Source: CBDESN01 sp965242495 (GTDB lineage: Bacteria; Pseudomonadota; Alphaproteobacteria; MPNO01). From it: a stretch of DNA of 64,000 nt. A program made the translations under genes and the position numbers. The DNA is taken from assembly GCA_965242495.1 (NCBI GenBank), contig OZ251446.1, positions 1,240,001-1,304,000 on the forward strand, read 5' to 3'. The number at the start of each line of letters is the position of its first letter. The stretch's first letter is position 1. Below are positions 43,723 through 53,063 of this stretch, piece by piece. The notes under the pieces were generated by a model. The model was not told where the DNA came from, did not search any database, and saw only the letters and a list, made by a program, of their open reading frames with translations.

Positions 43723-46700
43723 CTAGGCGCCGCCGGCGCGAAGCGCGGGCGGCATGTCGGCCGCTTCCGCGGCCGCCCCGGCCGACTCCGGCCGCAACCG
43801 TCGATACGCCTCCGAAGCCATCCAGCCGCTCACGGCCTCCCGGAACCGCGCGTCGTTCATGTAGCGAACGAAAATGTCCTCGTTCTGATCCATGCGCTCG
43901 ACGAAGAGCTGCCTGAGCAGATTGCCGAACACCAGCGCGAACCTGTCCTCCGGATTCACCGCGGCGGCGCGTCGAAGGCCGTCGTCTCCGACCGCCGCCT
44001 CGACGATCTGATCGAAGAAGAGCTGATCGGCCTGGTTGAAGTCCGTACCGAATCGCTCGTTCACGATGTCGATGAGCCGTGAAAGCGGAACCTGCTGCTC
44101 CCGAAGCGAGCCGCTGCCCACCTCGGAAGGACCGTCGAGGGCGCGCGCCTCGCCGTCCCGGAGCGGGATGGAGCCTTCCGCGACCTTCTGTAGCCGGTAA
44201 TACTCCAGCCGGACCTCGTCGTCGAACAGATAGGCCGGCCGGCGCCCGCGCCGCGGCAGCTTGGCCGCGAGATGGCGCAGGAAGACGTACAGCCGCTCGA
44301 GGTCCGAGTCCTGGTAGGGAATCACCTGGCTCAAGAAGCCGTAAAGGTTACGGAACGCATACGTCTTGCCGCGCAGCAGCTCCGCCCCGTCCTCGTCGTC
44401 GCGTTGGCGCGCCGCGAACCGCGACGCCGCCGGATCGAGCGCCGCGTTCATCGCCTTGTGGTCCAACGCGCTCTGACGCCGCTTCGGCTTGAAGTACACG
44501 GCGCAGAACCGCTCGACCTCTTCCGCGAGATAGAGCCCCGAGGCGTCGAGTTCCGCCCGGATCGCGTACATGCGGGCGGGGTCGGCTTCTTCGCCCATCT
44601 CCGCGCCTTCGTAATAGGCCTTGAACGCCTCCCGTATCTCCTCCCGGTCGTTCACGAAATCGAGGATGAACGTGTCTTCCTTGAGCGGATGGATGCGGTT
44701 CAGCCGCGAAAGCGCCTGCACCGCCTGGATTCCCGCCAACCTCTTGTCCACGTACATCGTGTGGAGCAGCGGCTGATCGAACCCGGTCTGGTACTTCTCC
44801 GCCGCGAGCAGGACCCGGTAGTCCTGCGTCGCGAATCGCTCCGGCAGTTCCTTCTCGCGGATGCCGTCGTTCATCTGCTCCTCGGTGTAGGTCATATCCG
44901 AGACCATGTCGTCCCGCACCGTCCCCGAGAAGGCGACCAGCGTCTTGATCGAATAGCCCTTCTCGCGGATGTAGCGATCGAAGCTCTGCTTGTAGCGCAC
45001 CGCCTCCAGGCGGGATGCGGTGATCACCATCGCCTTGGCCCTGCCGCCGATCCTGTGCCGCGTGACCGCCTGGAAATGCTCGACCATGACCTCGGTCTTC
45101 TGGGCGATGTTGTGCGGGTGCAGGCGCAGGTAACGCGCGAGCGCCTGCGCGGCCTCCTTTCGCTCGACGTTGGGATCGTCCGCGCAGGCCTTGAGCAGCT
45201 TGAAGTAGGCGGCGTAGGTCGTGTAGCGCCGGAGCACGTCGAGAATGAACCCTTCCTCGATCGCTTGGCGCATCGTGTAGCGATGGGCGGGCCGACCGTC
45301 GCGCCCGAACACCGCGAGCGTCTTGTGCTTGGGCGTGGCGGTGAATGCGAAGAAGCTCAGATTCGCTTGCCGGCCGCGCTTGGCCATGCTGCGGAAGAGT
45401 TCCTCCATGTCCTCGCGGCCTTCCCGCGCGGCGCTTTTCGCCGCCCGTTCGCGCAGCTCCTCGCCCCCGAGCACTTCCTTGAGGTCGGTCGCCGTCTCGC
45501 CGCCCTGCGAACTGTGGGCCTCGTCGATGACGACCGCGCAACGTCGGGTCGGCAGTATTCCGGTCGCCTCTTCCCCGCGCTCCTCCGCCATCCGCAACAG
45601 ATGGCGCGATACGAAGGGGAATTTCTGTAGCGTGGTGATGATCACCGGCGCCCCGCTTTCGAGGGCTTCGGCCAGCTGGCGCGCGTTTTCGTCGATCTTC
45701 CGGACGACGCCGCGCCTGTGCTCGAACTGATAGATGGTGTCTTGCAATTGCTGGTCGAGCACCACGCGGTCGGTCACCACGATCACGCTGTCGAAGACCC
45801 GCTCGTCGGCCGCATCGTGCAACGACGCGAGGCGGTGGGCGAGCCAGCCGATGGTGTTGCTCTTGCCGCTGCCCGCCGAATGTTCGATCAGGTAGTTGCG
45901 CCCCGCGCCGTCGCGCCGCGCCGCGTCCGCCAGCATGCGGACGGCGTCGAGCTGGTGGTAACGGGGGAAGATCATCGCTTCGACCTTCGCCTTGCGCCCC
46001 CGGTCGTCGCGCTTCTCCGCGGTCTGCAAATGGATGAACCGCGCCAGGAGATCGAGCAGGCTGTCGCGCTGGAGAACCTCTTCCCAGAGATAGCCGGTGC
46101 GGTAGCTCCGCCCGGCCGGGTCGACCGGGTTGCCCGCGCCGCCGTCGTCGCCCTTGTCGAACGGCAGGAAACGGGTGGCGTCGCCGGCAAGCCGGGTGGT
46201 CATCAGCACCGCCTCGGTATCGACGGCGAAATGGACCAGGGCGCGCTGCTTGAACGCGAAGATCGGCTCGCGCGGGTCGCGGTCCCGTCGATACTGGCGG
46301 CTCGCATCCTCGACGGTCTGGCCGGTGAGCGGGTTCTTCAGTTCGACCGTGACGATGGGAACGCCGTTGAGGCTCAGCACGACGTCGAGCGACTTTTCCG
46401 ACTGCGGCGAAAAGCGGAGCTGGCGGGTGAGCCCGAGGCGGTTGGCGGCGTAGCCGGCCTCCAGTTCGGGATTCAACCCGTGCGCCGCCTTGAAGAAGGC
46501 GACCCGCAGCGTCCGGCCATAGCATTTGAAACCGTGACGCAGCGTGGCGAGCGACCCATGGGCGTCCATCCACTTGCACAGGTCCGCCAGAACCTGCTTG
46601 CCGGTATCGTCCCCAAGGAGGGCTTCCAGCTTCGCCCATTCGCCGGGCTGGGTCTCGCGGATGAAGGCGAGCGCCGTCTCCGGGAAGATCGCGCGGTCGC

Positions 46701-46794
46701 GGTCGAAATCCGCGCCGGCGACCGGCGCATAGCCGTTTTCCAGGAGGTGGGCTTCGATGACCGCCTCGAAGGCGGCTTCGCCGGCGCGCTTCAT
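43723..46794 (-). CDS. hsdR: Type I restriction endonuclease subunit R (HsdR)
   Basis: HsdR is the translocase-nuclease of a type I restriction system. The 1023-residue protein has an N-terminal PD-(D/E)xK nuclease (Asp137 and Glu151-x-Lys153 in LDVVLSLNG and VTVELKNP). SF2 helicase motifs follow, with Walker A SAGSGKS (306-312) and DEAH (424-427), then a helical C-terminal domain for contact with HsdM. It ends the operon, 73 bases after the HNH nuclease gene, and a 197-base gap separates it from the dioxygenase gene downstream. All motifs appear intact. Confidence 0.95.
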   Translation of the reverse strand: MKRAGEAAFEAVIEAHLLENGYAPVAGADFDRDRAIFPETALAFIRETQPGEWAKLEALLGDDTGKQVLADLCKWMDAHGSLATLRHGFKCYGRTLRVAFFKAAHGLNPELEAGYAANRLGLTRQLRFSPQSEKSLDVVLSLNGVPIVTVELKNPLTGQTVEDASRQYRRDRDPREPIFAFKQRALVHFAVDTEAVLMTTRLAGDATRFLPFDKGDDGGAGNPVDPAGRSYRTGYLWEEVLQRDSLLDLLARFIHLQTAEKRDDRGRKAKVEAMIFPRYHQLDAVRMLADAARRDGAGRNYLIEHSAGSGKSNTIGWLAHRLASLHDAADERVFDSVIVVTDRVVLDQQLQDTIYQFEHRRGVVRKIDENARQLAEALESGAPVIITTLQKFPFVSRHLLRMAEERGEEATGILPTRRCAVVIDEAHSSQGGETATDLKEVLGGEELRERAAKSAAREGREDMEELFRSMAKRGRQANLSFFAFTATPKHKTLAVFGRDGRPAHRYTMRQAIEEGFILDVLRRYTTYAAYFKLLKACADDPNVERKEAAQALARYLRLHPHNIAQKTEVMVEHFQAVTRHRIGGRAKAMVITASRLEAVRYKQSFDRYIREKGYSIKTLVAFSGTVRDDMVSDMTYTEEQMNDGIREKELPERFATQDYRVLLAAEKYQTGFDQPLLHTMYVDKRLAGIQAVQALSRLNRIHPLKEDTFILDFVNDREEIREAFKAYYEGAEMGEEADPARMYAIRAELDASGLYLAEEVERFCAVYFKPKRRQSALDHKAMNAALDPAASRFAARQRDDEDGAELLRGKTYAFRNLYGFLSQVIPYQDSDLERLYVFLRHLAAKLPRRGRRPAYLFDDEVRLEYYRLQKVAEGSIPLRDGEARALDGPSEVGSGSLREQQVPLSRLIDIVNERFGTDFNQADQLFFDQIVEAAVGDDGLRRAAAVNPEDRFALVFGNLLRQLFVERMDQNEDIFVRYMNDARFREAVSGWMASEAYRRLRPESAGAAAEAADMPPALRAGGA

Positions 46795-46867
46795 GATCTT
46801 GGCAAGCGCCCGTCGACGTCCCCGGCGGAAACCGTCACGCGAACCGGTTCCACATTACGCCTGCTGC

Positions 46868-47506
46868 TCATCGCGGCATTCCCCCGAGTTTCCGTTGCAG
46901 CCACCAGACCGCAACTTGACAGTAAGGAGCAAGCTCACCGTTCCCGGCGGTGTATTTGTCTCTTTGGCGTTCGATCCGCCCTCGCGGTACGGGTTTCGGC
47001 TGCCCGCGCCACCAACGCAACACGGCATCCAGAACGCCTTTGCGGTTGTTCTTGAGAAAGGCGAGATTGAGGTTCAAAGTCTTGTCCAACTGAACATTGA
47101 ACGTCTTGTCGTCGGACTCGATCGCGCCATCGAGACGGTATCGCACCCACGCTTCGATCGCATGGGCGGAATCGGCCGGGTTCCAGCGCAGGTCGTCGTC
47201 GCCCTTCCTCGTGTCGCAATGCTGGAAAGGGGGCGGTCGCCCTTCGCCGCCCGGGCAGGCGCCGAGGAGGTTGCGATAGTTCAACTGCTCATCCGGGTAA
47301 CGGGCCTGACATCGCCAATGCTCGATCTTCATTTCGTTCGCATCGGGTCGGATGCGTCCCATGCAGTAGCAGCATAGCCCCCGCTGTTCGGATACCAAGG
47401 CCTCCCGAAGCGCGTCCTTGTCCCGGTAGTTGCCGTAGTCGCTATGCGAAGCCTGACGATGCGCAGTGAGGCTCGGCGGCTCCGGTCCCTTCAAGATCGC
47501 TCTCAT
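46868..47506 (-). CDS. ptuB: HNH endonuclease of the Septu type (PtuB / TIGR02646-like)
   Basis: The 212-residue protein has the HNH pattern of the TIGR02646 family, the nuclease partner of Septu and of some retrons. It reads LCCYCMG (Cys45/46 and Cys48), KIEHW (61-64), NYRNLLGAC (Asn79, Cys84) and QHCDTRKGD (Cys97, Lys101), with two CxxC-like pairs for zinc. Known Septu systems degrade invading DNA when the PtuA ATPase is triggered. Its ATG overlaps the ptuA stop (ATGA). No reverse transcriptase lies nearby, so this is not a retron. Confidence 0.82.
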   Translation of the reverse strand: MRAILKGPEPPSLTAHRQASHSDYGNYRDKDALREALVSEQRGLCCYCMGRIRPDANEMKIEHWRCQARYPDEQLNYRNLLGACPGGEGRPPPFQHCDTRKGDDDLRWNPADSAHAIEAWVRYRLDGAIESDDKTFNVQLDKTLNLNLAFLKNNRKGVLDAVLRWWRGQPKPVPRGRIERQRDKYTAGNGELAPYCQVAVWWLQRKLGGMPR

Positions 47507-48768
47507 GCGTCGTCCGTCATGAAGTCCAGCAGGGTCCGGGTGCGCGTCACCTCGGGATCGTCCTCCCCCAGCCGGCTCGACAGTTCGGCCAACAACGCGC
47601 GGGCGTCGTCGAACCGGTCGTCTCCGATCGTCCGGGATATATTCGAGAGCAGCGCTTTCACATCCTCCGTCCTCGGCTCCGCGCCCATGATCTCTTCCAG
47701 CACCCTACTGGAATCGACGCCGAAGGAATGGAGCGGCGAATAGACCTCGCCATCGGCGATGATCTGGATGCGGTCGCGCTCCACCTCGCCGATCACCTGC
47801 GGCGAATGGGTCGTGGCGATGAACTGGCATTTCGGGAACGTCTTGGTGAGATTCCCGACGATCCGCCGCTGCCACGCCGGGTGGAGGTGGAGCTCGATTT
47901 CGTCGATCAGAACGACCGCTTCGGCCTGGGCGGCCGGGTCCTTCATCTCCGGGTTGGCCTGCGCCAGCCGGCGGGTCAGGTCGAGCGCCATCGCCAGAAC
48001 GCCCCGCTCGCCGTCCGAGAGCAGTCGAACCGGCAGCGTCGCGGCGTCGCGGTCGATCAGGAGCGAGCCGCCGCCCGCGCTCTCGCCGCCCGCGCGCAGG
48101 TTTCGGAAGCCGGGGAGAAAGCGCGTTACCGCTTCCTCCATGGCGTCCAGTATGCGCCCCGCCGCGGGCAGCTCCGGCTTCAACGCCTCCTGCGCCCGCA
48201 TCCATGCCTCGAGCTCGCCGAGACGAAGCCGTCGGTCCGACAGCGCCGACGAAAACGCGGATTCCACGCCGCCCGCCGCCGCGCGCCCCGCGGGCGACCT
48301 TTCGGATGGAGCCGCCCGGTTCGTCGAGAACAGAACGGCCAGGGGCCGGCCTTCCGGCTCGTTGCCCGTAGCGATCCGCGGCGCTTCTCCGATGAATCCC
48401 GCCTTTTCGGGCGTGTCATGCGCCTGTTCGCCCGGTCTGCCTGCCTGCTTCGCCCGCGTCGCGGCGCGCTCGCGAGGCTTGTGGAGCGCGTAGACGTGCG
48501 GTCCGTTTTCCTCGCAGTTTTCGATGTCGCACGCGACGTCCAGTGCGCCGGCGCCCATTCGGATGTCTCCGGCCTCGAAACGCACGACGCGACTCCGATG
48601 CGCGTTGGCGCGCCGGACCACGTCGGAAAGGCAGACGGCCAAGGCGTCGAGAACGGTGGTCTTGCCGACCCCGTTGACCCCGACGACGAGATTGAAGCCG
48701 GGCCGGAAGCGAAGCTCGGCCGCCTCGATCGCGCGGACGTTCGCCAGTTCGAGGCGCGCGACCCTCAC
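47503..48768 (-). CDS. ptuA: AAA/SMC-like ATPase of the Septu type (PtuA-like)
   Basis: The 421-residue protein has Walker A GVNGVGKTT (30-38), an ABC-type signature LLSDGERGVLAMALDL, Walker B AVVLIDEIELHLHP, and a late H-loop region ATTHSPQVIGEV. This is the SMC/OLD-like layout of the Septu sensor ATPase. The segment between about 100 and 170 is Ala/Arg/Pro-rich and poorly conserved. It begins with GTG overlapping the hsdMS stop (GTGA) and ends overlapping ptuB. That genetic fusion to a type I restriction operon implies shared expression. Confidence 0.82.
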   Translation of the reverse strand: MRVARLELANVRAIEAAELRFRPGFNLVVGVNGVGKTTVLDALAVCLSDVVRRANAHRSRVVRFEAGDIRMGAGALDVACDIENCEENGPHVYALHKPRERAATRAKQAGRPGEQAHDTPEKAGFIGEAPRIATGNEPEGRPLAVLFSTNRAAPSERSPAGRAAAGGVESAFSSALSDRRLRLGELEAWMRAQEALKPELPAAGRILDAMEEAVTRFLPGFRNLRAGGESAGGGSLLIDRDAATLPVRLLSDGERGVLAMALDLTRRLAQANPEMKDPAAQAEAVVLIDEIELHLHPAWQRRIVGNLTKTFPKCQFIATTHSPQVIGEVERDRIQIIADGEVYSPLHSFGVDSSRVLEEIMGAEPRTEDVKALLSNISRTIGDDRFDDARALLAELSSRLGEDDPEVTRTRTLLDFMTDDA

Positions 48769-51386
48769 GCGGCGCCCTCCACGTCGATTTGGCCGGTGAC
48801 CGCCGCCGCGATAAGGGCGGCCCGGCGTTCCTTGAGCAGAGCGATGGTTTCTTGTGTCTTGGCCGTCAGTTCATCGAGCCGCGCCGTTTCCCGGTCGAGG
48901 TAGTCGGCGATAGCGCGCTGCCGGGCCAAAGGATGGATATGAACCGGGATGTTTGCAAGATCGATTGCATTGATTGCGGGATAGCTTACACCGACAGAAC
49001 GCTTATCAACTTCAGCGAGAAACTGCTGTTCTCGAAGGGCATACTTGCAGTAATTTGCGTCGAATTCCGACAGTGGACGAACGACGGCAAAACCCGTAGA
49101 TGCGATCATGTTATCAGGTGGATTATGAACCTGTGCGATCGCCTGCAAGTACGTTCTTACTGTTGAGATGATCACATCACCGTCACGGACACGCCGACGA
49201 GCACGGCTCGGGGCATCTTCAAACCGGTATGCGGAAGCTTCAGCAATCTTTCCAGACGATACGATATTACCGATATCAATATACACGATCTCGAAGTTCG
49301 GGTCGGTGTCCTCTCCGAGAACTTCGTCGTTGATGCCCGCAACATACTTGAGCTTGCGCTGGGTAAGCGAAACGGTGGTACCTTCTTCACCACTCACCCC
49401 AACACTTGTGGCCTCCCGCAACAGACGCACGATCTCTTCCTCCGCCGCCTTCAGGTCGGCGTCGATCTCCTCCAGCGGGCGCGGCGGCGTGTACTTGTGG
49501 AAGTGACGGTTGAAGGCGATCTCGTACCCAATCTTGTCCTTCTCCCGGTCCATCCAGGCGTCGGGCAAATTCGGTCGGACCTCGCGCTCGAAATAGGCGT
49601 CGACGTCCTGCTTGAGCGGCACGTTCTCGAAATCGCGCAGCGCCGGGTCGGGCTCCCACCCGCCGGCGCGACCGCCCGCGGAGACCGGCTCGGCCTCGGG
49701 ATCCTTGCGCGTGAAGACGTCGCGAAAGAGCTTCCGCTCGTTCTGCGTCCAGCGGGAGCCGCGCTCGCGCAGCAGGCCGCGGATGCGGTCCTGGACGGCG
49801 TTCCAGTCCGGCAGCGGCTCGCGGCCGAGCGCCCGGTCGATGGCCTGCACGTCGTCGAGCAATTCCGGGCAGGCGTCGAGGAAACGCGCCTTGTCGTCGA
49901 TCGTCATCCGGTAGCGCAGCCGCAGCGGGCGCTCGACGGTGACGCGGGTATAGCCGAAGTCGGCATTGTCGAAGAGCTTGCAGCGCTCGCCGTCCTCGAA
50001 ACGCCCGTAGAGGCGCACGATCTCGTCGATCTGGCTCCCGGTAATGTGGCGGCGCTTGTCGCCGAGGCTGCGCTTGCTCTCCGCGCCGCCGCCGGCGGTC
50101 CATACGTTGCGCGCGTCGACGAGCTGGATCCGGCCTTTGCGCCGTCGCTCCTTGCGATTGGTGACGATCCAGACATAGGTGCCGATGCCGGTGTTGTAGA
50201 ACATCTGCTCCGGCAGGGCGACGATGGCCTCGAGCCAGTCGTTCTCGATGATCCACTTGCGGATCTCGCTCTCGCCCGATCCGGCGCCGCCGGCGAACAG
50301 CGGCGAGCCGCTGAAGACGATGGCGAGGCGCGAGCCGTGCTTGCGCTCGCTTGGCGCAAGCCGTTCGAACTTCGCGATCATGTGCTGGAGGAACAGCAGC
50401 GAGCCGTCGCTCACCCGCGGCAGGCCGGCGCCGAAGCGGCCGGCGAAACCGTCCCTCTCATGCTCGCGCTTGATCTCGTTGCGTTGCCTCTTCCAGTCCA
50501 CGCCGAACGGCGGGTTGGTGAGGAAATAGTCGAAGGTCTGGCCGTCGAACCCGTCTTCGGTGAGGCTGTCGCCGAAATGGATGTTGTCGCCGCCGCCATT
50601 GTGATCCACCTGCTTCATCAGCATGTCGGAGGCGGCGGTGGCGAAGGCCCGATTGTTGTAGTCCTGGCCGTAGACGAAGAGCTTGGCCTCCGCGTGGTGT
50701 TCGCGCAGGTAGTTCTGCGCCTCGGCCAGCATGCCGCCGGTGCCGCAGGCCGGATCGAGCAGCGTGCGCGCCGTGCCCGGGGTCGCGAGCAGCGCATCGT
50801 CGTCGATGAACAGGATGTTCACCATCAGCCGGATCACCTCGCGCGGCGTGAAGTGGTCGCCCGCGGTCTCGTTCGCCAGCTCGTTGAAGCGGCGGATCAG
50901 GTTCTCGAAGACGAGGCCCATCTGCCGGTTCGGGACCCTGTCCGGGTGCAGGTCCACGTCGCAGAATCGGGCGACCACGAGATAGAGGATGTTCGCCTCG
51001 CGCATCCTGTCGATCTCGTTCTCGAACTCGAAATACTCGAAGATGCGGCGCACGTCGGCCGAGAAGCCCTGGATGTAGCCGGCGAGATGCGGCGCGATCT
51101 GGTCCGGGTCGCCCTTCAGCCGGTCGAAATCGAGCGGCGAGTGGTTGTGGAAGCGCTGACCCGCCGCCGCGTTCAGCCTTGCGTCCAGCGCCGCGCCGTC
51201 GAACCTGCCCTTCAAACGCTCGTAATCCGCGAGGACCTCCGCCTTGCTGGGGGCGAGCACGCAGTCGAAACGGCGTAGCACGGTCATCGGCAGCATGACG
51301 CGCTCGTATTGCGGCGGGCGGTAGGGGCCGCGCAGCAGGTCGGCGATCTGCCAGATCAGGTTCGCGAAATCGACGCCGTCGGCCAT
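48765..51386 (-). CDS. hsdM: Type I modification methyltransferase fused to a half-length specificity subunit (HsdM-HsdS)
   Basis: Residues 1-660 are HsdM, an N6-adenine methyltransferase with SAM motif DPACGTGGM (211-219) and catalytic NPPF (291-294). From about residue 672 the same ORF continues as a single target-recognition domain (LKYVAGIND, YIDIGNIVSSG, RDGDVIISTVR, IASTGFAVVRP) and one coiled-coil spacer ending LKERRAALIAAAVTGQID. A normal HsdS has two such halves in a separate polypeptide. A one-TRD protein should pair with itself and recognise a two-part symmetric site. Bases 48940-49390, covering the TRD, are visibly more AT-rich than the rest. Confidence 0.92.
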   Translation of the reverse strand: MADGVDFANLIWQIADLLRGPYRPPQYERVMLPMTVLRRFDCVLAPSKAEVLADYERLKGRFDGAALDARLNAAAGQRFHNHSPLDFDRLKGDPDQIAPHLAGYIQGFSADVRRIFEYFEFENEIDRMREANILYLVVARFCDVDLHPDRVPNRQMGLVFENLIRRFNELANETAGDHFTPREVIRLMVNILFIDDDALLATPGTARTLLDPACGTGGMLAEAQNYLREHHAEAKLFVYGQDYNNRAFATAASDMLMKQVDHNGGGDNIHFGDSLTEDGFDGQTFDYFLTNPPFGVDWKRQRNEIKREHERDGFAGRFGAGLPRVSDGSLLFLQHMIAKFERLAPSERKHGSRLAIVFSGSPLFAGGAGSGESEIRKWIIENDWLEAIVALPEQMFYNTGIGTYVWIVTNRKERRRKGRIQLVDARNVWTAGGGAESKRSLGDKRRHITGSQIDEIVRLYGRFEDGERCKLFDNADFGYTRVTVERPLRLRYRMTIDDKARFLDACPELLDDVQAIDRALGREPLPDWNAVQDRIRGLLRERGSRWTQNERKLFRDVFTRKDPEAEPVSAGGRAGGWEPDPALRDFENVPLKQDVDAYFEREVRPNLPDAWMDREKDKIGYEIAFNRHFHKYTPPRPLEEIDADLKAAEEEIVRLLREATSVGVSGEEGTTVSLTQRKLKYVAGINDEVLGEDTDPNFEIVYIDIGNIVSSGKIAEASAYRFEDAPSRARRRVRDGDVIISTVRTYLQAIAQVHNPPDNMIASTGFAVVRPLSEFDANYCKYALREQQFLAEVDKRSVGVSYPAINAIDLANIPVHIHPLARQRAIADYLDRETARLDELTAKTQETIALLKERRAALIAAAVTGQIDVEGAA

Positions 51387-51558
51387 CCGTCCGACCGTTT
51401 CCGGACATGCGGGCGGGGAGAGCCTGCGCAGGCGAAGGGCCGATCCGGGCTCTCCCCGCTCCCGAAGATACCAGCGGCCCGGCCCGTCGTCTTCAACCTC
51501 GGGCGCATGACTCCGGTTCGAGCCCGCCGGGGACGCGCGATCCGGCGGCGCCGCTCGC

Positions 51559-52341
51559 TCAGCCGCGGGCCAGGGTCTCGATGGCGCGGGCGTGGCAGGC
51601 GGGGTCGCCGGCGGCGGCGATGCGGCCGTCGGACTCCAGCGTGAGGGCGCAGCCCCGCCAGTCGGTGACGACGCCGCCGGCGCCCTCGACCACCGGGACG
51701 AGGGCGCAGAAGTCGTGCGCCTTCAGCCCCGCCTCCACCACCAGATCGAGGAAGCCCGAGGCCAGCAGGCCGTAGGCGTAGCAGTCGCCGCCATAGAGGG
51801 TGAGCCCGACCGCCGCGGCCAGCCGCCGGAAGGCGGCCCGGTCGCCGCCGGCGAACATATCCGGCGAGGTGGCGTTGAGGATCGCCCGGTCGAGGCGGGC
51901 GCAGGCGCGGGTCGCGGCCGGCGCGCCGTCGAATCGCGTCGGCAGGCCGCGGGCGCCGATCCAGCGCTCGCCCGAAACCGGCTGGTCGATGACCCCCAGG
52001 ATCGGCGCGCCGTCCCGCGCCAGCGCGATCAGCGTGCCGAACGTCGGCTTGCCGGTCATGAACGCCTTGGTGCCGTCGATCGGATCGAGCACCCAGACCA
52101 ACGATCCGCCGGCGTCGCCGCCGCCGAACTCCTCGCCGATGACGCCGTGCGCCGGCGCGCATTCCGCCAGCAGGTCGCGCATCGCCGCCTCGGCCTCGCG
52201 GTCGGCGGCCGTCACCGGGGTCCGGTCGGATTTCTCCTCCACCGCCACGGGCGTGCGGAAATAGCGTCGGATCACGGCGCCGCTGGCGTCGGCCAGACGC
52301 CCGGCGAGATCGACGAATTCCTGCGGGCAGCGGTCGTCCAT
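51559..52341 (-). CDS. hisN: Inositol monophosphatase-family phosphatase, histidinol-phosphatase-like
   Basis: The 260-residue protein has the Mg-binding motifs of the inositol monophosphatase family: GVIGEEFG (Glu), WVLDPIDGTKAF (Asp-Pro-Ile-Asp-Gly-Thr) and a late GGDCYAYG with HDFCALVPVVEGAGG. The DPIDGTKAFMTGKPTFGTLIAL stretch (split here only for description) resembles HisN histidinol-phosphatases more than SuhB. It could supply the missing phosphatase of histidine synthesis. An ATG five codons upstream (52356) is possible. The cytochrome c gene lies 53 bases upstream on the same strand. Confidence 0.85.
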   Translation of the reverse strand: MDDRCPQEFVDLAGRLADASGAVIRRYFRTPVAVEEKSDRTPVTAADREAEAAMRDLLAECAPAHGVIGEEFGGGDAGGSLVWVLDPIDGTKAFMTGKPTFGTLIALARDGAPILGVIDQPVSGERWIGARGLPTRFDGAPAATRACARLDRAILNATSPDMFAGGDRAAFRRLAAAVGLTLYGGDCYAYGLLASGFLDLVVEAGLKAHDFCALVPVVEGAGGVVTDWRGCALTLESDGRIAAAGDPACHARAIETLARG

Positions 52342-52394
52342 GCCGGGGCGGGGCATGGCGGCGCGGGACGAAGCGGAGACCGCGGCGGACGCGG

Positions 52395-52925
52395 TCAGGG
52401 AAGGGCCGCGGGCGCGTCGCTCAGGCTGCGGAGATAGAGGATGACGTTGGCCCGGTCCCTGGCCTTCTTGAGGCCGACGAAGGCCATCTTGGTCTTCGGC
52501 GCGTAGGCCTTGGGCTTGGCCAGGAAGGCGTTGAGGCTCTCGAAGCTCCACACGCCCTCCATCGCCTTCAGCGCGGACGAATAGGCGAACCCTTCGCGGC
52601 GCGCCTGCGGCGCGTTCACGATGGCCCACAGATTGGGGCCGACCTTGTCCTTGCCGTCTTTCGCCGTGGTATGGCAGGCGGCGCATTTCTTGAACGTCTT
52701 CTTCCCCTTCTCCACGTCGGCCGAGGCCAGCAGCGGCGAGACCGGATCGAGCGGTTTCGCGGCCGGGGCGGCCGCGCCGGCGGGCGGCCTGGCGGCGATC
52801 TCGATCTCGGCGGCGACGTGCGATGCGGGGCGCACCAACCCGTCGCCGACCATCCCGATCACCCATAGCGACAGCAGCGCCAGAAGGCCGGCGCCCGCGA
52901 TCTTGTTCGCTTCCATCGTCGACAT
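52395..52925 (-). CDS. Membrane-anchored cytochrome c (c552/CycM type)
   Basis: The 176-residue protein has one N-terminal membrane anchor (about residues 10-30; GLLALLSLWVIGMV). A Pro/Ala-rich periplasmic linker and a class I cytochrome c domain follow, with heme site CAACH (Cys81, Cys84, His85) and the distal methionine in TKMAF. VGPNLWAIV and FAYSSALKAM are typical class I segments. CycM-type cytochromes carry electrons from the bc1 complex to aa3 oxidase. It is transcribed divergently from kdsB. Confidence 0.9.
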   Translation of the reverse strand: MSTMEANKIAGAGLLALLSLWVIGMVGDGLVRPASHVAAEIEIAARPPAGAAAPAAKPLDPVSPLLASADVEKGKKTFKKCAACHTTAKDGKDKVGPNLWAIVNAPQARREGFAYSSALKAMEGVWSFESLNAFLAKPKAYAPKTKMAFVGLKKARDRANVILYLRSLSDAPAALP

Positions 52926-53063
52926 GGTTCGGTTCCCCGCGGTGGAGCGGCCCGGCGCCGGGGGCGGAGCGGAACCCCACACATACCCGGTTTCGCGCCC
53001 GGAACAAGAGGCGTAGATGTATATTGCCGCATCCGCAGCGACGAAACCCCTTATCATCGGACC

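Noticed and set aside
46868..48768. Retron with PtuAB effectors
   Set aside because: No reverse transcriptase or msr/msd-like RNA lies beside ptuAB; the partners are type I restriction genes.
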